This document shows, one piece after another, positions 49,644 through 57,536 of a stretch of 64,000 nt of DNA. The notes below the pieces were generated by a model that worked only from the letters and a program-made list of their open reading frames with translations, did not search any database and was not told the origin of the DNA. Origin of the DNA: JAVBRU01 sp031547595 (lineage in GTDB: Bacteria > Bacillota > Clostridia > Christensenellales > Aristaeellaceae); the NCBI GenBank assembly GCA_031547595.1, contig JAVBRU010000037.1:25297-89296 (forward strand), given 5' to 3'. Position numbers and translations under genes: made by a program. Position 1 is the first letter of the stretch. The number at the start of each line of letters is the position of its first letter.

Positions 49644-51299
49644 ATGAGAATCCCAAGAACAAGGTGGATGACGCTGATGCTCAGTATGCTTACAATCATG
49701 ACCCTGCTGGTGTCTATCCCGGCCGGCGGATTGGCTGCCACCACCAGCGACTATGAAGAGATGGACTTGACGTTTACCGTTTTTCTCTCGCTGAACAATG
49801 AGGAGTTCGCACTGTTCAAGGACCCCAATGAGTCTGTTGTGATGCAGGAATATCTGAAGGCATACAAGAAGAAGACGGGCCGCAATGTGACATTGAACTT
49901 CATTGCCAATCCGGATTCCATGTCATCGGATGTGTTGACGCTGATGCTGGCAGACGGCGATTATCCGGATATGATCTGGCAATACATTGGCAATACCACC
50001 TATCCGGGTGCGCCGGACACGCTGTATGATGATGGCGTTTTGGTGGACTTTGAGGCTTTGCTTCCTCAATATGCGCCCAACTTTACCGAAAAGCTGAGCA
50101 AGTATCCCGAGCCTTTTCAGGCATCCATGCGTACGCCGGCCGGGCGCTTGATTCAATTTGGCGCAAGCCTGCCCGATATCGACAGCTCCACCAGTGAAAT
50201 GGCACGCCTGTGCTTCTGGGGGCCGGTTGTCCGCACCGATCTGTTGGAGGCGTCTGGGATGAAGGCCGAGGATATCAACACGTTTGATGATTTCACCAGC
50301 CTTTTGCGCAAATTCAAGGAGATGGGCGTTGAAATTCCCTTTGATTTTGCCTATGGCGATAGCTGGGCCCTTGGCAATACCATGAAGACCATGCTGGGCG
50401 GCTTTGGGCAGGGGTACAGCAACTCGTTTATTGCGGGTACGCAAACCGTTACCAACGGTTTCATCGAAGAAGGCTACCGCCAGTGGCTTACGCTGATGAA
50501 CCAGTGGTACAAGGAAGGGCTGATGAACCCTAATTTCCTTACATGCACCTATCAGGAAAACTTCCTGGCCAACCTGAGCGCCGGCAAAGTGGGTGCGGGC
50601 GTTATGCACGCCTTCCACACAACGTACTACTACCAAAGCTATGTAAAGGATCACCCTGAGGCGGCATTGACGGCACTGAAGCTCCCTGTGACAGAAGAAA
50701 TGTATGCTGCCGGTCAGATTGCCGTAGCGCGTGATATGTATGGCGATTCGCTGACGGGTAAATCCAAGCTGATTACAACAAACTGCAAGAATGTGGAAGA
50801 GGCAATTCGCTTCATCGACTTCCAGTACACGGACGAAATGATTCTGCTGGCTAATTTCGGCGTGGAGGGCGTCAGCTTTGAATACGTTGACGGCAGGCCG
50901 GAATACACTGCGGCCTGGACAGAGGATAAGTCCATGTTCTTCTATTATCAGAGCCAGTGGCTGCGCGGCCAGTTCATGAACGATCAGCTTGCCGGGGACT
51001 ACAAGCTGCCGGTGCAGCAAGACTCTGTATTTGGCAAGTGGAGCAATGTGGGCGACGAAGGCTTTAAGGCCAATCTGCCCAACAGCGGCATTGTGTTTAC
51101 CGCTGAGGAACAGGAAACCTATACGCGCATTCAAACCGATTTGAACGTGCATATTTCCGAAGCCCGCGCCAATTTTATTCTCAACGGTGTTACCGATGAG
51201 GGCTGGGAGAAGTATGTGAACACCTGCAAACAGCTTGGGATTGAGGAGGCGATAGCTTGCTATCAGGCTGCCTATGATAGGCTGAAGGCATTCAAGTAA
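49644..51299 (+). CDS. Extracellular sugar-binding protein, first of tandem pair (importer 3)
   Basis: 551 aa. The signal peptide contains MTLMLSMLTIMTLLVSIPAG and ends GLA/ATT. Mature segments GFGQGYSNSFIAGTQTVTNG, HPEAALTALKLPVTEEMYAA and QQDSVFGKWSNVGDEGF are shared with the next gene. The start is ATG 49644, eight bases behind AGGAGG; ATG 49638 is too close. It is about three-quarters identical by eye to the protein encoded at 51465. CTTTTGAAAACACCCA just upstream resembles a family C repeat end. Confidence 0.92.
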   Translation: MRIPRTRWMTLMLSMLTIMTLLVSIPAGGLAATTSDYEEMDLTFTVFLSLNNEEFALFKDPNESVVMQEYLKAYKKKTGRNVTLNFIANPDSMSSDVLTLMLADGDYPDMIWQYIGNTTYPGAPDTLYDDGVLVDFEALLPQYAPNFTEKLSKYPEPFQASMRTPAGRLIQFGASLPDIDSSTSEMARLCFWGPVVRTDLLEASGMKAEDINTFDDFTSLLRKFKEMGVEIPFDFAYGDSWALGNTMKTMLGGFGQGYSNSFIAGTQTVTNGFIEEGYRQWLTLMNQWYKEGLMNPNFLTCTYQENFLANLSAGKVGAGVMHAFHTTYYYQSYVKDHPEAALTALKLPVTEEMYAAGQIAVARDMYGDSLTGKSKLITTNCKNVEEAIRFIDFQYTDEMILLANFGVEGVSFEYVDGRPEYTAAWTEDKSMFFYYQSQWLRGQFMNDQLAGDYKLPVQQDSVFGKWSNVGDEGFKANLPNSGIVFTAEEQETYTRIQTDLNVHISEARANFILNGVTDEGWEKYVNTCKQLGIEEAIACYQAAYDRLKAFK

Positions 51300-51313
51300 T
51301 ACTAGTTCAAAAC

Positions 51314-51368
51314 ATTATCGCGTCGTCGCAGCGGATCTCTCGCTGCTTTGGACGCAATAATATTTTTC
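51314..51368 (+). terminator. Hairpin between the two binding-protein genes
   Basis: ATTATCGCGTC (51314-51324) pairs with GACGCAATAAT (51351-51361) with one mismatch and encloses GCAGCG/CGCTGC; TATTTTTC follows. A terminator or attenuator, so the second gene may have its own promoter in 51360-51450. Confidence 0.6.
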
Positions 51369-51464
51369 ATTAGTATAATACCCCTGCACACCCTCCGCAT
51401 CGCACGCCCGACGACGCTATGGAGTAACAGACAGCATGAACACCAACCATAAGGAGGATTGGAA

Positions 51465-53108
51465 ATGAGCTTTCAAAGATCAAAGGTAATGGCACTGTTG
51501 TTGCTTGTGGCCATGCTGACATCCATCCAGCTGGGTGGATCGGCTCTTACTGCCGGTGACTATGAAGAGAAAGACCTGACCTTTAGCGTTTTCGTATGGG
51601 TGGACGATGAAGAGTTTGCCATGTTCAAGGATCCCAACGAGTCCGTTGTGGTGAAGGAGTATCTGAAAGCATACAAGGAGAAAACCGGCCGCAATGTGAC
51701 GCTGGATTTCTGGGCGTATCCGGGCTCCACGGCATCATCTGCCCTGACGCTGATGCTGGCCGACGGAAATTATCCGGACATGATCTGGTATAACGTTGGC
51801 AACAAAATCTACCCTGGCGCGCCGGATACACTCTATGATGATGGCGTTTTGGTGGATTTGGAAGAGATGCTTCCCCAACACGCACCCCATTTTACCGCGC
51901 TGGTGAGCAAATTCCCGGAGTCCTTTCAGGCGTCTATGCGCACAGCCAAAGGGCGCATGTTCCACTTCGGCTCGTGCCTGCCGGATATTGACGAGACCAC
52001 CGGCGCAATGGCGCGCCTGTGCTTCTGGGGGCCGGTGGTTCGCACGGACCTGCTGGAGGCGACGGGACTAAAGGCCGAGGACATCAACACGTTTGATGAT
52101 TTCACCAACCTTCTGCGCAAGCTGAAAGAAAACGGCGTTGAAATCCCCTTCGAGTTCGCCTATGGCAGCGGATGGGCTTTGGGCAACAACACCAAGGCCA
52201 TGCTGGGCGGCTTTGGGCAGGGCTACAGCTATTCGTTTGAACCGGGTACGCAGCGCATCACCAATGGCTTCATCGGAAACGGTTACCGCCAATGGCTTGA
52301 GCTGATCCATCAGTGGTATCAGGAGGGCCTGATCAACCCGAATTTCCTCACTTGCTCCTATCCGGAGGACTTCATTGCCAACTTCAGCTCCGGCAAGGCG
52401 GGTGCGGCCATCATGCATGCCTTTCACACCATCTACTACTATCAAAGCTACGTCAAGGATCACCCTGAAGCCACATTGACGGCGCTCAAGCTGCCCGTAA
52501 CAGAGGAGATGTATGCCGCCGGACAGATTGCTGTGGTACGCGATATGTATGGCGATTCGCTAACGGGCAGGCCGAAGATGGTCACCACCGCTTGCAAAGA
52601 TGTGGAGGAGGCGATCCGCTTTATCGACTTCCAGTACACTGACGAAATGATTCTTCTGGCTAACTTTGGCGTGGAGGGCATCAGCTTTGAATACGTGGAC
52701 GGCAAGCCGGAGTACACGCCCCTTTGGTATGAGAACAGGGACATGTTCTTCTACTATCAAAGCCTGTGGCTGTGCGGCCAGTTCATGAATGAGCAGCTTG
52801 CAGGAGACTACAAGCTGCCGGTGCAGCAGGATTCCGTTTTCGGAAAGTGGAGCAATGTGGGCGACGAAGGCTTTGCGGCCAATCTGCCCAACAGTGGCAT
52901 TGTGTTTACCGCTGAGGAGCAGGAGGCCTATACGCGCATTCAAACCGAACTGGATGTGCATATTGGCGAAAGCCGTGCCGACTTTATTCTCAACGGCGTT
53001 ACGGACGAGGGCTGGGAGCAGTATATCAAAACCTGCAAAGAGCTTGGGATCGACGAAACCATCGCCCTCTACCAGGCTGCTTATGACAGGCTGAAGGCCC
53101 TTAAATAA
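51465..53108 (+). CDS. Extracellular sugar-binding protein, second of tandem pair (importer 3)
   Basis: 547 aa, paralogue of the preceding protein, with its own signal peptide (VMALLLLVAMLTSIQLGGSA) and ribosome site (GGAGG, seven bases before ATG 51465). Differences concentrate in segments such as DFWAYPGSTASSALT against NFIANPDSMSSDVLT and PEYTPLWYENRDMFF against PEYTAAWTEDKSMFF, which may line the sugar pocket. Two binding proteins for one permease pair would widen substrate range. Confidence 0.92.
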   Translation: MSFQRSKVMALLLLVAMLTSIQLGGSALTAGDYEEKDLTFSVFVWVDDEEFAMFKDPNESVVVKEYLKAYKEKTGRNVTLDFWAYPGSTASSALTLMLADGNYPDMIWYNVGNKIYPGAPDTLYDDGVLVDLEEMLPQHAPHFTALVSKFPESFQASMRTAKGRMFHFGSCLPDIDETTGAMARLCFWGPVVRTDLLEATGLKAEDINTFDDFTNLLRKLKENGVEIPFEFAYGSGWALGNNTKAMLGGFGQGYSYSFEPGTQRITNGFIGNGYRQWLELIHQWYQEGLINPNFLTCSYPEDFIANFSSGKAGAAIMHAFHTIYYYQSYVKDHPEATLTALKLPVTEEMYAAGQIAVVRDMYGDSLTGRPKMVTTACKDVEEAIRFIDFQYTDEMILLANFGVEGISFEYVDGKPEYTPLWYENRDMFFYYQSLWLCGQFMNEQLAGDYKLPVQQDSVFGKWSNVGDEGFAANLPNSGIVFTAEEQEAYTRIQTELDVHIGESRADFILNGVTDEGWEQYIKTCKELGIDETIALYQAAYDRLKALK

Positions 53109-53124
53109 CAAGCTTTGACAGCTT

Positions 53125-53156
53125 GGCCTGCTTTCCGGGCAAAAGGAAAGCAGGCC
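53125..53156 (+). other. Intercistronic hairpin after the second binding protein
   Basis: GGCCTGCTTTCC (53125-53136) pairs perfectly with GGAAAGCAGGCC (53145-53156), followed by ATTCTC, 17 bases after the stop codon. Probably mRNA stabiliser or partial terminator before the permeases. Confidence 0.7.
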
Positions 53157-53183
53157 ATTCTCAGCGCAAAGGAGCGGATACTG

Positions 53184-54122
53184 ATGCATCATCTAAAATC
53201 CGGGGCTGGCTTTGGAACACGCCTTCGCAAAGACCTTCGTGCAAACTATCTGATTTATCTGATGGTGCTGCCCGCACTGGCGTGGTTCCTGATTTTTTAC
53301 TATGGGCCCTACTTTGGGCTGATCGTGGCGTTCAAAGACTATCGCCCGGCACTTGGTATTCTGGAAAGCCCCTGGGCGGGGCTCAAACATTTTAAGGCCT
53401 TTATCGAGGGGTTCTATTTTACGCGCCTGATGGGCAACACGCTGATCCTCAATGCATTCAACCTGCTCTTCGGTTTCCCGGCACCGATTATTTTTGCGCT
53501 TTTTCTCAATGAACTGCGTGCTGCGAAATACAAACGCGTTGTTCAGACGGTTACATATCTGCCGCACTTTATTTCCGTGATGGTGGTCGCCGGCATTATC
53601 CGTTCCTTTTGCGAAACGGACGGCCTTTTCAACCAAATATTGGGGTTTTTCAATCCAAACCATGTGCCGGAGTATTTGTTGCAGGTGCCTGCAAACTTCC
53701 GACCAATCTATATCGGCTCCGGCATATGGCAGGGCTTTGGCTTTGGCTCCATCATTTATCTGTCTGCCCTTTCCGGCATTGATTCCCAGCTGTATGAGGC
53801 GGCGGTTCTGGATGGTGCGGGGCGGCTAAGACAAACCTGGCATGTAACACTGCCGGGCATTGCGCCAACGATTATCATTTTATTCATTATGAGCTTTGGC
53901 AATATTCTGTCCACCGGCTGGGAAAAGATCGTGCTTTTGTATAACGATGCGATTATCAGCGTTTCGGATGTGATTGACAGCTTTGTTTACCGCCGTGGCT
54001 TTTTGGAGGCCAATTATTCGCTGGGTACGGCGGTGGGCTTGTTCAAGCAGGTTATCAGCATTATTCTTTTAGTCATTGTCAACACCGTTTCCAGAAGACT
54101 CACGGAACAAAGTTTGTGGTAA
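53184..54122 (+). CDS. Sugar ABC transporter permease, LplB type (importer 3)
   Basis: 312 aa; first transmembrane segment YLIYLMVLPALAWFLIFYYG, EAA loop YEAAVLDGAGRLRQTWHVTL, ending SRRLTEQSLW. The start is ATG 53184 with AAAGGAG ten bases upstream; an upstream in-frame start at 53115 lies in the hairpin. Confidence 0.92.
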   Translation: MHHLKSGAGFGTRLRKDLRANYLIYLMVLPALAWFLIFYYGPYFGLIVAFKDYRPALGILESPWAGLKHFKAFIEGFYFTRLMGNTLILNAFNLLFGFPAPIIFALFLNELRAAKYKRVVQTVTYLPHFISVMVVAGIIRSFCETDGLFNQILGFFNPNHVPEYLLQVPANFRPIYIGSGIWQGFGFGSIIYLSALSGIDSQLYEAAVLDGAGRLRQTWHVTLPGIAPTIIILFIMSFGNILSTGWEKIVLLYNDAIISVSDVIDSFVYRRGFLEANYSLGTAVGLFKQVISIILLVIVNTVSRRLTEQSLW

Positions 54123-54135
54123 AGGAGGGGAAAAC

Positions 54136-55068
54136 GTGCAAAGACCGGATAAAACAATTGAACAAGAGGGACTCAATTGGAGCCGTACAGCGGCGGAAAA
54201 ACGCTTTAATGTGTTTAACATTCTGCTTATGCTGCTGCTGATGGTGATTACCGTTCTACCCTTTTGGCATGTGCTGGCGGGGTCGCTGAGCGATCCCATG
54301 TCGCTGTACCAGTGGAAGGGACTGGTCGTCTGGCCCTTGGGCGAGCCCAGCTTAGCCATGTATGAAAAGGTATTAAGCAATCCGGAAATATTGTCGGGGT
54401 ATTATAATACGTTGATCTACGTGATGGTGGGTACGTCCATCAGCGTGCTGCTGACTGTTACAACGGGCTATGTTGTCAGCTGCAAAGCTATGTTGGTAAA
54501 GCCCATCATGGCGTTTATCATCGTCACGATGTTCTTTAGCGGCGGCATGATCCCGACCTATTTGATCATGCGGGGCCTGGGTTTGGTGGGTTCACGCTGG
54601 TCAATTCTGCTTTCAAGCGTGCTAAGCTGCTACAATATTATCGTGATGCGCACCGCCTACCGAAGCATCCCCATTTCGCTGACTGAAAGCGCAAAACTGG
54701 ATGGCGCGAATGATTTCAAAATCCTCTGGCGCATATATGCCCCGCTTTCGCTTCCCACCATCGCGGTTATAACGCTGTTTTGTGCGGTGGGCAGGTGGAA
54801 CGATTGGTTCACAGCCTCCATTTATCTGCGCAACCGTACCATGTATCCGCTGCAGCTCTTGCTGCGGGAGATCCTGATCCAATCCCAGTCGTCCAGTGAG
54901 ACAGCCGCCGGGGGCGGAAGCATTACAACGCATATTGCAAATGTGTGGAGCAAGAAGGCACTGCAGTATACAACGATTATCGTCGCCACTGTTCCTATTC
55001 TGCTGGTGTATCCGTTCATCCAGAAGTATTTTGTAAAGGGTGTTATGCTGGGGGCGATTAAGGAATAA
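54136..55068 (+). CDS. Sugar ABC transporter permease, YtcP type (importer 3)
   Basis: 310 aa; polar N-terminus, six transmembrane segments beginning VFNILLMLLLMVITVLPFWH, EAA-like loop LTESAKLDGANDFKILWRIY, ending VKGVMLGAIKE. The start is GTG 54136 behind AAAGGAGGGG; an in-frame start at 54076 overlaps the first permease without a ribosome site. Confidence 0.92.
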   Translation: MQRPDKTIEQEGLNWSRTAAEKRFNVFNILLMLLLMVITVLPFWHVLAGSLSDPMSLYQWKGLVVWPLGEPSLAMYEKVLSNPEILSGYYNTLIYVMVGTSISVLLTVTTGYVVSCKAMLVKPIMAFIIVTMFFSGGMIPTYLIMRGLGLVGSRWSILLSSVLSCYNIIVMRTAYRSIPISLTESAKLDGANDFKILWRIYAPLSLPTIAVITLFCAVGRWNDWFTASIYLRNRTMYPLQLLLREILIQSQSSSETAAGGGSITTHIANVWSKKALQYTTIIVATVPILLVYPFIQKYFVKGVMLGAIKE

Positions 55069-55152
55069 TCTACATTGACCATCGCTTTCCTTCCTTGTGC
55101 ACAGGAAAAAAACCACCGGCTATATATGCCCTCATCAAATCATTGGCTTCTA

Positions 55153-55314
55153 AGGGCGTGTTTCAAAAGTCCGGGACGTGCAGATTCGCGAGGATAAAGC
55201 GTCAGTTCAAGGCGGAAAACCGCTGGAATAGCCACGCTATTTCAAGGTTTGACAACGCAGAAATGGCGCTTCTAGCCTCCGAAGATGCATGGCATGGCTT
55301 TTGAAACACGCCCT
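55153..55314 (-). repeat. Repeat family C, copy 2 (162 bp)
   Basis: AGGGCGTGTTTCAAAAG at 55153 and CTTTTGAAACACGCCCT ending at 55314: perfect 17-base terminal inverted repeats apart from one base inside. The interior matches copy 1 (36431-36593) in reverse orientation. It lies between the 3' ends of importer 3 and GRE 2, six bases from the GRE 2 stop codon. The segment 55069-55152 shows nothing else. Confidence 0.82.
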
Positions 55315-55320
55315 ATATTG

Positions 55321-57531
55321 TTATGTAACCAAAGTCCCTTCGATCCCTTGACCACGCGCGATAAAATCGTCCTGCAGCTCTTTTGACAGATTGACAAAGT
55401 ACTCGTTCCAGCCGCACACGCGGATTTGCAGGTGCGGATGGTTCTCCGGATGCTTTTGCGCATCGGCCAACATGCTGGTATCCAGCACATTGCCATGCAG
55501 CGCAAAGCCGCCCATGGAAAAGAATGCGTCCACAAGCCCGGCAAACGCGTGAAGGCCGTCATCCCCCGAAACCGCCGTCGGATGCAGCCAGAAATCAAGC
55601 GGCGCGGCATCCACCAGGCGCGTGGCATCAAGCTGTGCCACGGATTGAATCAGTGCCGTGATGCCCTCGCGCTCCATGCCGTTGTTTGGCCGCATGTTTC
55701 TGGAGGTCAATGCCCGGGCCAGGCGGCCATCCGGCGTTGCGCCGACGCGATGGCCATAATCCGCCTGACCCACTGAATCGCAGCCCAGCCGGTACCGTCC
55801 CCCGTTCGCGGTGGGGCGGTCTTTGATTTGTGCCCAAATGCTGTCGTATATCGATTTTGCCAGCCCATCGGCTTCCTCCACATGATTGCCCCATTTGCGG
55901 CGGCTGTTTAATACGGTGAGCCGCAGCTTTTCCGCGCCCTCCCAATTGCGCCGCAAAACAGCAACAAGGCCGGGCACGTCGATCAGCTTCTTTTCGTATA
56001 CCAGCTCTTTAACGGCCAGCACGGAGTCCACCGCCGTGGCGAGGGCAAAGCACTTGAGCGACAGATTGCGGATATCCATGCCGTTATCAAACACATCCTT
56101 GCCGTTTTTGACGCACGCGGCCAGTGTGCCGGACAGCAGCGGCGCGGCATAGGCCTTTCCCGGATCGGCATACAGCCCATCCAGCCCATCGCAGGCGTAA
56201 TCCACCAAATAGCGCAGCTGCGTATAAAACGCTGCCAGATAATCGTCAAACGCAGGCAGCGTCTGGGGCGTCTTTGCGCCAAACGCAGGCGTGCCCTGCA
56301 GAATACTCTCGCCGCCCGTCAGCGCGGCTTCGGCGGCCTTGCCAAGGTTCAGCCAGGCCGAGCAGATGCGCGCGTCCTCGAGGCTGGGCAGCACAGGCTC
56401 GTAGCAGCCGATGGGCAAATAGCCGATGGACAGCGCGCGCGGGATGCCAATCTCCTCATACGCGGCATAGACTGCCTCGTCATGGAGCAGCACAATGCTG
56501 TTATGCCCGCGCCGGATCATATCCAGCGCCTTGAGCAGCAGCGCGCGGTTCATGTTTTTTGCGCAGCGGATGTGGATCTTGGGGTTGTGGATGTTAAGGC
56601 CGTCGTAGGCATCCAGTATCATCAGTGCAAAATCCGTATTGCCTTCGCTGCCGTCAGGATTCACCGTACCCAGGCACAGCGGCTGGTCTGCAAAGCGCTG
56701 CTCGGCCGCTGTTTGCAAAAGGAAGAAACGAATCATCTCTTTCGCTTCCGCTGGCGTGAGGCGGCCTGCGGCAATATCACACTGATAATAGGGGAACCAA
56801 AGCTGATCCACAGCGCCGTAGGTGCGTGCCCGCTCTTTGCCGGTTTCTTGCACGTTCAAGTACAGGCGGGACAATACCAGCACTTGATACAATGTCTCCG
56901 GAGCGGCATGCGTAAGATGTGCCAGCGCGGCTGCGTAGTGTGTTGCACCGATTTTTTCGGCAGCTTCTCCCATTCTTTTTGCCAGATGCAGCACGGCATC
57001 ATAGGCCTGCAGCACGGCTTGATAAAATATCTTTTGCTCATCGGCGATGATTCCGGCTGTTAGGTGGCCGTGCACTTCCCGGCGGATGCCCGCAAGACCC
57101 AGGTGAATCAGTCGCTCCCAATCTGGACACACATGCCATACGTCCAGATCGGAGCACGCCGCACCGCAGTCCCAGCCAATTTGCCGTGCATGCCAGGCAT
57201 CCGGCGCGGTTGACTCCAGTGCCTTTCGGTAATGGAAGTTTAGCAGCTGCTCCAGGATGCCGCCGCTGGCGCTATCCTTGCGGTAGATCACGCCGTGATT
57301 GAACTTCCCGGCAAAAGGCGTGTACGGGTTGATTTCGATCTGGCAATTTGCCAGCAGCAGCTCAAGCGCGCCGGAAAACAGAAGCGGAGTTGGCAGCGCG
57401 CTGTTCGCTTCCATCCAGCTGCGGATGTTCTCTTTCAGCGCTGCCGGCGCCGCGCCGGACGCTGCGTCATACTGCGCGGCTTCATATTCGTTTTGAATGT
57501 GGGGGAGTGCGGCCTCCAAGTTCCATTGCAT
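55321..57531 (-). CDS. Glycyl-radical enzyme, dehydratase/lyase type (GRE 2)
   Basis: 736 aa of the PFL superfamily. The thiyl site is Cys376 with Glu378 in PIGCYEPV, the C-x-E pattern of dehydratase- or lyase-type members; the glycyl loop is IRVCGWNEYFVNLSKELQDD with Gly707. It shares the RV-x-GW loop with GRE 1 rather than the usual RVAGYS. Sequence identity to GRE 1 is low, so they act on different substrates. Start: ATG 57531 fits the ribosome site best; ATG 57540 would overlap the AraC stop as ATGA. Its activase is not adjacent; the partial activase at 63627 is a candidate. Substrate unknown. Confidence 0.85.
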   Translation of the reverse strand: MQWNLEAALPHIQNEYEAAQYDAASGAAPAALKENIRSWMEANSALPTPLLFSGALELLLANCQIEINPYTPFAGKFNHGVIYRKDSASGGILEQLLNFHYRKALESTAPDAWHARQIGWDCGAACSDLDVWHVCPDWERLIHLGLAGIRREVHGHLTAGIIADEQKIFYQAVLQAYDAVLHLAKRMGEAAEKIGATHYAAALAHLTHAAPETLYQVLVLSRLYLNVQETGKERARTYGAVDQLWFPYYQCDIAAGRLTPAEAKEMIRFFLLQTAAEQRFADQPLCLGTVNPDGSEGNTDFALMILDAYDGLNIHNPKIHIRCAKNMNRALLLKALDMIRRGHNSIVLLHDEAVYAAYEEIGIPRALSIGYLPIGCYEPVLPSLEDARICSAWLNLGKAAEAALTGGESILQGTPAFGAKTPQTLPAFDDYLAAFYTQLRYLVDYACDGLDGLYADPGKAYAAPLLSGTLAACVKNGKDVFDNGMDIRNLSLKCFALATAVDSVLAVKELVYEKKLIDVPGLVAVLRRNWEGAEKLRLTVLNSRRKWGNHVEEADGLAKSIYDSIWAQIKDRPTANGGRYRLGCDSVGQADYGHRVGATPDGRLARALTSRNMRPNNGMEREGITALIQSVAQLDATRLVDAAPLDFWLHPTAVSGDDGLHAFAGLVDAFFSMGGFALHGNVLDTSMLADAQKHPENHPHLQIRVCGWNEYFVNLSKELQDDFIARGQGIEGTLVT

Positions 57532-57536
57532 GTTCC

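Noticed and set aside
22046..57531. Pyruvate formate-lyase identity for the two glycyl-radical enzymes
   Set aside because: Both have a Cys-x-Glu site instead of the Cys-Cys pair of PFL.
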